Assembly (NCBI GenBank): GCA_938091145.1 | Contig: CALKMS010000039.1 | Coordinates: 1 to 5,963, forward strand | DNA from: an uncultured bacterium | GTDB taxonomy: Bacteria > Actinomycetota > Aquicultoria > SKW223 > CALKMS01 | DNA length: 5,963 nt | Reading direction: 5' to 3' | Shown here: one piece after another, positions 1 to 5,412 of the stretch | Numbering within the stretch: the first letter of the stretch is position 1 | Layout: every line of letters starts with the position of its first letter | Program-made: the position numbers and the translations under genes | The notes under the pieces: model-generated | Told to the model about the DNA's origin: nothing | What the model saw: only the letters and a program-made list of their open reading frames with translations | Databases searched by the model: none

Positions 1-74
1 GTCGAAAGCAAATTCCTGTTTTGAGAAAAATTTTAAACATAAAACGACTACCTAGATAAACTGCGTCGATAAAA

Positions 75-129
75 AATTCGAAAAAATTTTTAAAACTTCT
101 AGACAACTCGTTCTAATTGTTTTACAATT
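75..129. repeat. Helically phased AAYT elements upstream of the operon promoter
   Basis: Six AAYT tetramers (AATT or AACT) start at 75, 85, 94, 105, 115 and 126, so they are 10, 9, 11, 10 and 11 bases apart, close to one DNA helical turn. They run into the candidate -35 box. AATT-type tracts repeated in phase with the helix are known to bend DNA and can act like an UP element. The same spacing would also suit a regulator binding one face of the helix. In such AT-rich DNA some of this phasing may be chance. The positions are directly read; the function is inference. Confidence 0.35.
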
Positions 130-135
130 CGTTCT
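105..135 (+). repeat. Direct repeat AAYTCGTTCT, two copies 21 bp apart
   Basis: The copies lie at 105-114 (AACTCGTTCT) and 126-135 (AATTCGTTCT), matching at 9 of 10 positions. Their starts are 21 bases apart, two helical turns. They bracket the candidate -35 box: the first lies just upstream and the second overlaps its last base and enters the spacer. OmpR/PhoB-type response regulators typically bind tandem direct repeats, so this is a candidate operator for the operon. No regulator gene is present in the window to pair it with. Confidence 0.35.
115..129. repeat. Perfect inverted repeat AATTGT-TTT-ACAATT over the -35 box
   Basis: Six-base arms at 115-120 and 124-129 are perfectly complementary around a TTT centre. 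The centre and right arm contain the proposed -35 hexamer (121-126). A dyad in this place is where a repressor or activator dimer could act. It lies upstream of the predicted transcript start, so it is not an RNA hairpin of this operon. Short AT-rich dyads also arise by chance. Confidence 0.3.
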
Positions 136-149
136 CGATATGATACTAT
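121..149 (+). promoter_or_regulatory. Candidate sigma70-type promoter with extended -10
   Basis: TTTACA at 121-126 matches the TTGACA -35 box at five of six bases. After a 17-base spacer comes TACTAT at 144-149, preceded by TG at 141-142 in the extended -10 (TGn) position. Transcription would start near 156. An overlapping alternative is TTGTTT (117-122), 16 bases, TATGAT (139-144). The first in-frame ATG of the first gene (140) falls inside this promoter, so a transcript from here cannot use it. This favours the starts at 185 or 221. Assigned by eye only. Confidence 0.5.
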
Positions 150-192
150 TGGTTCTTAATAAACTTATTTGTTTTAGAGGGGGGATGGAAAA

Positions 193-210
193 ATGGGAAA
201 AGAGATATGA
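193..210 (+). CDS. Possible five-codon leader mini-ORF (MGKEI)
   Basis: The purine run AGAGGGGGG at 176-184 sits 8 bases before an ATG at 193. That ATG opens a five-codon frame ending in TGA at 208-210, in a different frame from the first large gene. The stop overlaps the GAGGGG Shine-Dalgarno that precedes ATG 221, an arrangement that could allow reinitiation or coupling. The same purine run could instead serve the in-frame ATG at 185, though that ATG follows it directly. This is a speculative reading and may have no function. Confidence 0.15.
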   Translation: MGKEI

Positions 211-220
211 GGGGTGGAGA

Positions 221-943
221 ATGCAAGTTTTGAGCAAAATTGATGTTATTTCCAGGATGAGAGAAGACTTAAAGAGAGCTTTGGAGAAACCGGTTGAGGA
301 AAGACACTGGGTTATGGTGATTGATGTAGGAAAGTGTATCGGGTGTGATGCTTGCACAGTGGCTTGTAAGGCAGAAAACAAAACACCGCCTGGGGTAGTT
401 TATAACATTGTTTTAAAGGAAGAAATTGGAACATACCCTAATGTAACAAGAAGGTTTGTTCCAAGACCCTGTATGCAGTGTGAGAAGCCTCCATGTGTGA
501 AAGTGTGTCCGGCTACTGCTACCTATAAACGTCCTGACGGAGTTGTAGTTGTTGATTACGAACACTGTGTGGGATGTCGTTATTGTCTTTCTGCCTGTCC
601 ATATGGAGCAAGATATTTTGATAAAGGTGATTTTTATACTCGGGGAACTCCAGAGATACAGCCATATGAGACTGCTCCTAATTTTGAGTATGAGAGGGAA
701 TGGGAGCGCGAACCAGGAAGCGAAGAATCGCCGGTGGGAAATGCTCGGAAATGCACCTTCTGTTTGCATCGCGTGGAAAAAGGAATGCTTCCAGCCTGCA
801 TAGTTACTTGCCTCGGTAGAGCTCGGTATTTTGGTGATTTAGACGATGGGGAGAGTCTGGTATCAAAACTTGTTAGCGAGGGGAATGTGATGCGGCTTAA
901 AGAGGATCTTGGAACTGAACCAAGTGTTTATTATCTGCTTTAG
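221..943 (+). CDS. Four-cluster [4Fe-4S] electron-transfer subunit, TtrB/PsrB/DmsB type
   Basis: This is the electron-transfer (B) subunit of a membrane molybdoenzyme, passing electrons from the quinone-linked anchor to the catalytic subunit. Sixteen cysteines are arranged for four cubane clusters. In the 240-residue form they are C39/42/45/49 (CIGCDACTVAC), C84/87/92/96, C116/119/122/126 (CVGCRYCLSACPYGAR), and C178/181 with C193/197 (CxxC-x11-CxxxC). This is the classic DmsB/PsrB/TtrB pattern, and the length is normal for the family. There is no signal peptide, so export by hitchhiking on the Tat signal of the catalytic subunit is expected. Three in-frame ATGs exist: 140 lies inside the likely promoter; 185 abuts a purine run; 221 has GAGGGGTGG five to six bases upstream. 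I chose 221; 185 would add 12 residues. A TTG at 230 would give an MSKIDVI start. The gene is first in the operon, 12 bases before the anchor gene. Family assignment is firm; the substrate-specific name is not. Confidence 0.93.
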   Translation: MQVLSKIDVISRMREDLKRALEKPVEERHWVMVIDVGKCIGCDACTVACKAENKTPPGVVYNIVLKEEIGTYPNVTRRFVPRPCMQCEKPPCVKVCPATATYKRPDGVVVVDYEHCVGCRYCLSACPYGARYFDKGDFYTRGTPEIQPYETAPNFEYEREWEREPGSEESPVGNARKCTFCLHRVEKGMLPACIVTCLGRARYFGDLDDGESLVSKLVSEGNVMRLKEDLGTEPSVYYLL

Positions 944-951
944 GGGGTGAG
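944..951 (+). promoter_or_regulatory. Ribosome binding site that decides the anchor-gene start
   Basis: GGGGGTGAG-like sequence directly follows the TAG stop of the preceding gene (the first G shares that codon). A GTG at 947 lies inside this Shine-Dalgarno sequence and so could not be used with it. The in-frame GTG at 956 sits about 6 bases downstream, an ordinary spacing, and is the better start. Confidence 0.6.
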
Positions 952-955
952 AAAA

Positions 956-2197
956 GTGAGCAGTAAAGTCAAAATTTTATTAGTGCTGGCAATTTTGGGG
1001 CTACTTTTTGGAGCTCCTGGTCTAGTCGATCGATTTGTAAATGGCCATCTCCACGCGGGATATGGCTCAGCGACTCCTTGGGCACTCTGGGTTGTTTTCT
1101 ATATCTACTTCATTGGTCTTTCTGCTGGTGCCTTTCTCATCTCCTCGATGATTTATGTTTTTGGTTTTAAGGAACTGGAAAAGGTTGGAAAATTGGCTTT
1201 ATTTACTGCTCTGGTTTGCTTGGTGGTGGCACTCTTGTTCATTTCCTTAGATTTGGGACACATTTTTAGAGTTTATAAGTTCTTTGTCCGCGCCAACTTT
1301 AGTTCTCCTATGGTCTGGATGGGTATTTTGTACTCAACTTACTTTCTAATTCTCTTGGGTGAGATACTGTTTTTGATGCGGCGTGATCTTGTTCGAATGA
1401 GCTCTGAACCCGGAATTCGGGGGGTGTTAGGCCGTCTCCTTTCATTTGGTAGCAAGGACTTAAGTGAGGCTTCTTACGAAAGAGATATTAAAAGAGTGAG
1501 AATCTTGGGGACGATTGGAGTTCCAGTGGCGATTGCGTTTCATGGAGGCGTTGGGGCTCTTTTTGCTGTTGTTGCAGCCCATCCTTATTGGTATACTGGT
1601 TTGTTTCCAATTATGTTTTTAATTTCAGCGCTTGCTTCAGGGGGAGCTCTTCTTACTGCGCTTGTAGCCTTTTTACTTGACGGTAAGGGGGAATACCGTG
1701 AAGTTGTTATAAAGTTAGGACATCTAGTTTTAATTTTTCTTTTTGTCGATATTCTAATGGAAATAGCCGAAATTTTAGTAGCCCTTTATCCAGGAGCCCC
1801 AGAGCATGCCGAACCTCTTTTTGCGCAGCTATTTGGACCTTACTGGTTTACTTTCTGGATTATGGGTGTGGGTATGGCTTTAGTTGGTCCTGCTCTTATC
1901 CTGGCTGTAAAAGGAAAGAGTCCTCGATGGGTTGGTTTTGCCGCTTTAGTTTCAGCTATAGGATTTGTGGGAGTTCGTTGGAATATTGTTTTGCCCGGAT
2001 TTGTAACTGAATTGATACCGGGGATTAAGACGGCCTACCAGGAAGTTCAGCTTGCTTTTCAATATTCGCCAACGCTTTCAGAGTGGTCAGTAACAGCTTT
2101 CCTCGTAGGATTGTGGTTTCTTCTTTTTGCTATTGGATTTAGTGCGCTACCGTTGTTTTCTCCTAGCGAAAAACATTTAACAGTAAAGGAGGGATAA
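956..2197 (+). CDS. NrfD/PsrC/TtrC-family membrane anchor subunit, about ten helices
   Basis: This is the integral membrane subunit that holds the enzyme on the outer face of the cytoplasmic membrane and exchanges electrons with quinone. From a GTG start at 956 it is 413 residues. Hydrophobic segments lie near 5-22, 44-69, 79-98, 117-141, 184-208, 213-241, 252-278, 295-319, 324-346 and 376-400. Ten helices resemble the longer TtrC/HybB/QrcD-type members rather than the eight-helix PsrC. Family-like motifs include TPWALWVVFYIYFIGLSAGA at the second helix, DLGHIFRVYKF with acidic D99 after the third, HGGVGALFAVVAAHP at the fifth, and RWNIVLPG at the ninth. A charged loop of about 40 residues separates helices four and five. 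There are no heme-binding CxxCH motifs. The alternative GTG at 947 adds three residues but overlaps the Shine-Dalgarno. The stop is 2 bases before the catalytic gene, so translation is probably coupled. Confidence 0.9.
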   Translation: MSSKVKILLVLAILGLLFGAPGLVDRFVNGHLHAGYGSATPWALWVVFYIYFIGLSAGAFLISSMIYVFGFKELEKVGKLALFTALVCLVVALLFISLDLGHIFRVYKFFVRANFSSPMVWMGILYSTYFLILLGEILFLMRRDLVRMSSEPGIRGVLGRLLSFGSKDLSEASYERDIKRVRILGTIGVPVAIAFHGGVGALFAVVAAHPYWYTGLFPIMFLISALASGGALLTALVAFLLDGKGEYREVVIKLGHLVLIFLFVDILMEIAEILVALYPGAPEHAEPLFAQLFGPYWFTFWIMGVGMALVGPALILAVKGKSPRWVGFAALVSAIGFVGVRWNIVLPGFVTELIPGIKTAYQEVQLAFQYSPTLSEWSVTAFLVGLWFLLFAIGFSALPLFSPSEKHLTVKEG

Positions 2198-2199
2198 TA

Positions 2200-2343
2200 A
2201 TGATGGAGATAAATAGAGATGACAGGAGAGCAAAGTTTACCCGTCGAGATTTCTTAAAAACTACTGCTTTTTTGGGCGGGTGTACGCTTTTAGTGTCTCA
2301 GGTGGGCAGAGCTTTTAATAAGCTATCTGATATTGCTCAAGCA
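2200..2343 (+). other. Tat signal peptide of the catalytic subunit
   Basis: The N-region MMEINRDDRRAKF is followed by the twin-arginine box TRRDFLK (residues 14-20). A moderately hydrophobic stretch spans about 21-35, and an A-x-A site gives likely cleavage after A48 (AQA before AEG). It directs the folded, cofactor-loaded A subunit, presumably with the B subunit bound, across the membrane by the Tat system. A cysteine at 28 (LGGC) loosely resembles a lipobox but lies within the hydrophobic core. The Tat assignment is strong; the exact cleavage site is a guess. Confidence 0.85.
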
Positions 2344-5300
2344 GCGGAAGGAAAAAACGATTTTGTCTATCCCTTAAGCCAACCTGAAAATATTATCTAT
2401 ACAACTTGCCTACAGTGTCATATTTCCTGCGACTTAAAAGTCAAGCTTCTTGATGGTGTGATAGTGAAAATAGATGGAAATCCTTACAGCGCTCAGAACA
2501 TGATTCCCAATATTAGCTATGAAATATCTCCTAAAGATATGTCTGATCTGGATGGGAAAGTGTGTCCACGCGGTCAAGCAGGCGTTCAAATAATTTATGA
2601 CCCTTATCGACTGGTAAAAGTACTTAAAAGAAATGGACCAAGAGGTTCTAATAAGTGGAAGACTATCTCTTTTGAACAGGCGATAACTGAGATTGTGGAA
2701 GGCGGAAAACTTTTTGCCGATATTGGGGAGGATCAAGTTATCCCGGGTCTTAAAGAGATTTTTGCTTTGCGTGATGCAAAAATTTTTAAGGATATGGAGG
2801 TAGACGCAAAGAAAGTTGGAAAAAAGGAAATGTCGGTGGCTGATTTCCAAAAGAAATACAAAAACTACCTTCATACCTTAATTGATCCAAATCACCCTGA
2901 TTTGGGCCCTAAAAACAACCAGTTTGTGTTTATGGCAGGGCGCATTCAACACGGAAGAAAGGAGTTTTCTCAAAGAATCGTAAAGGATAGTTTCGGGTCC
3001 ATAAACTGGTTTGAACATACTACCATTTGTGAACAGAGCCATCATATTGCTTATGACAGAATGACCTCTGAATATAAGTTTGACGAGAAAGCAGGCAAAT
3101 GGAAGTGGGATAAAGGTAAAACACATATGAAACCAGACCTTCTCAACTCAGAGTTTGTTATCTTTTTTGGCACGGGAGCTTTTGAAGCTAATTTTGGTGT
3201 TACTCCTATGGCTGAGAAAGTTACTTACTCGTTAAGAGAAAGAGGGTTTAGGTATGCAGTTGTTGATCCCAGGCTTTCTAAGACGGCAGCTAAGGCTAAG
3301 TGGTGGGTGCCGATTAAACCGGGAACTGATGCTGCTTTTGCTTTAGGTATGATTCGCTGGATTATTGAAAACAATCGTTACGATAAGAAGTTTTTAGAGA
3401 ATGCTAACAAAGCAGCGGCGAATGCAGACGATGAAAAATCTTGGTCCGATGCTACTTATCTTGTCAAAATAGAAAATGGCAAGCCGACTGAGTATTTAAG
3501 AGCTAAAGAAGTGGGATTGGGGGAAGATTTCAAGTTTGTAGTTATGCGAGGAGGAAAGCTCTTTGCTGTTCACCCTATAAAGGACGACCCTTCACCGCCT
3601 GTAGAGGGCGATCTCTTTGTGGATACCATTGTAAACGGGATTAAAGTAAAATCGGTTTTTCAGCTTCTTAAAGAAAGTGCTTTCTCCCTTAGACTTGATG
3701 AGTATGCTAACATCTGCGGGGTTAAGAAGGAAATCATTGAAGAATTAGCAGACGAATTTACCTCTCATGGAAAGAAAGCTGTGGCTGAACTTTATCGTGG
3801 GGCTGTCCAGCACACAAACGGTTTTTACAATGCTCAAGCAATAATTTCCCTCAATCTTCTTATTGGAAATGTGGACTGGAAAGGTGGTCTTTCTAAAGGA
3901 GGTGGTCACTGGTATGAAATGGGAGATAAAGAAGGACAAGAGCCACCTTATAAAATGAAAGAACTCCATCCAGGCAAACTCACTGCTTTTGGTGTGCCTA
4001 TAACGAGAGAAGATAAAAAATATGAGGAAAGCACTTTATTTGAAGGTTATCCGGCTAAAAGACCTTGGTATCCTTTAACTAAAAACGTCTATCAAGAAGT
4101 TATTCCTTCTGCTGGCGAAGGTTATCCCTATCCTATCAAGGTTCTCTTTAACCACAAAGGCACACCTCTTTATTCCTGCCCGGGAGGAAATAAGTTTATA
4201 GAAGTCCTCAGGGACCCTAACAAAATACCCTTAATTATTTCCTGTGACATTTTAATTGGCGAGACTACTATGTATGCTGATTATGTCTTTCCCGATATTA
4301 CCTATCTTGAAAGGTGGGGGTTTCCCCATACAGTTCCTGATGTGCAAAGCAAGATAAGTAAAGTCCGAAATCCAGCTGCTCCTCCTATTCCAGAGATTGT
4401 AAAAGTAGATGGAGAAGAAATGCCTATTTGTCTGGAATCTGTCTTGTTGGCTATAGCAAAAAAACTGGGTCTATCGGGAGTGGGTAAAGACGGTTTCGGT
4501 CCAGGAATGGATTTTAATCGTCCTGAGGATTACTATTTGAAGCTTGCTGCTAACATTGCTTTTGGGGATAAGCCTGGTGAGACAGTACCTGATGCCAGCG
4601 ATGAGGAAGTTGACCTTTTCATAAAATCCCGTCGCCACCTGCCAAAAGCCGTTTTTGACCCTGAAAAGTGGAAAAAAGCATTAAGAGAGAATGAGTGGAG
4701 AAAAGTTATCTATGTGCTTAATCGAGGCGGAAGATACGAGGCATTCGAGAAAGCTTATGAAGGGGAGCATCTTCATCACGCTTTTAAGAGTTTTTTGCGC
4801 TTCTATCTGGAAGATGTGGGAAAGGCAAAGCATCCAGGAACAGGAAAAAATTTCTCCCCCTTGCCCATTTATGAGCCAATTAAAGATTTTCAAGGAAGAG
4901 AAATCAAAGGGGACGGGTATGAATTTAATCTTATAACTTATAAGGAAATTTTCCACACTCAATCACGGACGCCTGGGATTTACTGGACTCTTTCAATCCA
5001 GCCTGAAAATTATGTCCTTATGAACAGCGAGGATGCACGAAAGCTCGCCTTGAAAGACGGAGATTTGGTAAAGCTTACATCTTCTTCTAATCCTCAAGGA
5101 ATTGTGGATTTGGGCAACGGTGAAAGGCTCGAAGTGAAAGGAAGAGTGAAAGTCATAGAAGGAGTTAGACCAGGTGTGGTTGTAATTTCTCATCATTATG
5201 GTCACTGGGCATATGGCGGCAGTGACATAGAAGTTGATGGCGAGACGATTAAAGGAGACGAAAGAAGAAGAAAAGGTTTATCTCCTAATCCTCTAATGCT

Positions 5301-5394
5301 CCTTGACCCTGCCCTTAAGGACGTTTGTCTTTCTGACATGATTGGTGGTAGTGCTTCTTTTTACGACACTTTTGTCAAAATTGAGAAAGTATAA
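2200..5394 (+). CDS. Molybdopterin oxidoreductase catalytic subunit, large TtrA/SreA type, Tat-exported
   Basis: This is the catalytic (A) subunit of a DMSO-reductase-superfamily reductase, expected to carry Mo-bis-MGD and one [4Fe-4S] cluster outside the cytoplasmic membrane. The 1064 residues hold, in order: a Tat signal (TRRDFLK, R15-R16); the cluster motif C70-x2-C73-x3-C77-x44-C122 with CPRGQAG; a lysine-rich insertion around 165-235; HTTICEQSHH, where C277 is the candidate Mo ligand; VVDPRLSKTAAKAKWWVPIK (about 354-373) then PGTDAAFALG; a beta-rich insertion around 418-500; YRGAVQHTNG and LNLLIGNVDWKGG (532-563); ADYVFPDITYLERWG (693 on); and a C-terminal molydopterin-dinucleotide-binding domain from about 905 with SHHYGHWAYGG. 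The size is near TtrA (about 1000 residues) and well above PsrA or PhsA (about 750). AGGAGG at 2187-2192 is 7 bases from ATG 2200; ATG 2203 is also possible. The B-C-A gene order matches ttrBCA. Substrate (tetrathionate, polysulfide or sulfur, thiosulfate) is undecided. Confidence 0.93.
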   Translation: MMEINRDDRRAKFTRRDFLKTTAFLGGCTLLVSQVGRAFNKLSDIAQAAEGKNDFVYPLSQPENIIYTTCLQCHISCDLKVKLLDGVIVKIDGNPYSAQNMIPNISYEISPKDMSDLDGKVCPRGQAGVQIIYDPYRLVKVLKRNGPRGSNKWKTISFEQAITEIVEGGKLFADIGEDQVIPGLKEIFALRDAKIFKDMEVDAKKVGKKEMSVADFQKKYKNYLHTLIDPNHPDLGPKNNQFVFMAGRIQHGRKEFSQRIVKDSFGSINWFEHTTICEQSHHIAYDRMTSEYKFDEKAGKWKWDKGKTHMKPDLLNSEFVIFFGTGAFEANFGVTPMAEKVTYSLRERGFRYAVVDPRLSKTAAKAKWWVPIKPGTDAAFALGMIRWIIENNRYDKKFLENANKAAANADDEKSWSDATYLVKIENGKPTEYLRAKEVGLGEDFKFVVMRGGKLFAVHPIKDDPSPPVEGDLFVDTIVNGIKVKSVFQLLKESAFSLRLDEYANICGVKKEIIEELADEFTSHGKKAVAELYRGAVQHTNGFYNAQAIISLNLLIGNVDWKGGLSKGGGHWYEMGDKEGQEPPYKMKELHPGKLTAFGVPITREDKKYEESTLFEGYPAKRPWYPLTKNVYQEVIPSAGEGYPYPIKVLFNHKGTPLYSCPGGNKFIEVLRDPNKIPLIISCDILIGETTMYADYVFPDITYLERWGFPHTVPDVQSKISKVRNPAAPPIPEIVKVDGEEMPICLESVLLAIAKKLGLSGVGKDGFGPGMDFNRPEDYYLKLAANIAFGDKPGETVPDASDEEVDLFIKSRRHLPKAVFDPEKWKKALRENEWRKVIYVLNRGGRYEAFEKAYEGEHLHHAFKSFLRFYLEDVGKAKHPGTGKNFSPLPIYEPIKDFQGREIKGDGYEFNLITYKEIFHTQSRTPGIYWTLSIQPENYVLMNSEDARKLALKDGDLVKLTSSSNPQGIVDLGNGERLEVKGRVKVIEGVRPGVVVISHHYGHWAYGGSDIEVDGETIKGDERRRKGLSPNPLMLLDPALKDVCLSDMIGGSASFYDTFVKIEKV

Positions 5395-5412
5395 GGGGGT
5401 TGATATAAGATT
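5395..5412 (+). promoter_or_regulatory. Shine-Dalgarno and proposed ATT start of the fourth gene
   Basis: GGGGGT at 5395-5400 immediately follows the TAA of the catalytic gene. It lies 9 bases before an ATT at 5410-5412, the first sense codon after the in-frame TGA (5401-5403) that could plausibly start translation. TTG at 5400 runs into TAA two codons later, and TTG at 5414 reaches TAG, so neither opens the iron-sulfur frame. AUU starts are known in bacteria (infC and pcnB of E. coli) and are normally discouraged by IF3. A G-to-T base error in this T-rich stretch is the main alternative. Confidence 0.45.

Noticed and set aside
25..96. Imperfect repeat GA5T4A3C (25-38) and GA6T5A4C (80-96)
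   Set aside because: Simple A/T homopolymer runs in AT-rich leader DNA. No convincing extended similarity or mobile-element ends.
1..139. Riboswitch, terminator or tRNA in the leader
   Set aside because: No GC-rich hairpin followed by a T-run, no cloverleaf and no conserved aptamer core could be found. Most of the segment lies upstream of the predicted transcript start.
140..184. Upstream in-frame ATG at 140 as the start of the first gene
   Set aside because: It lies within the proposed extended -10 region, has no Shine-Dalgarno sequence, and its extra residues (MILLVLNKL...) are not like a B-subunit N-terminus. The starts at 185 and 221 both have purine-rich sites.
52..381. Minus-strand open frame of 109 codons at the left edge
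   Set aside because: It overlaps the conserved ferredoxin coding region, has no recognisable motif or ribosome-binding site, and looks like an antisense shadow.
413..803. Open frames in other phases inside the B-subunit gene (minus 413-769, plus 549-803)
   Set aside because: They lie within unmistakable cysteine-cluster coding sequence and encode nothing recognisable.
2434..5205. Several 70-146-codon frames antisense or out of phase within the catalytic subunit gene
   Set aside because: The real frame is intact and motif-rich throughout. These frames are shadows with low-complexity, unlikely protein compositions.
5392..5412. Read-through from the catalytic gene into the fourth gene (both in the same frame)
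   Set aside because: Two different in-frame stops (TAA 5392-5394, TGA 5401-5403) separate them, and a new Shine-Dalgarno lies between. The catalytic subunit is exported while the next protein looks cytoplasmic, so a fusion makes little sense. No selenocysteine context was seen.
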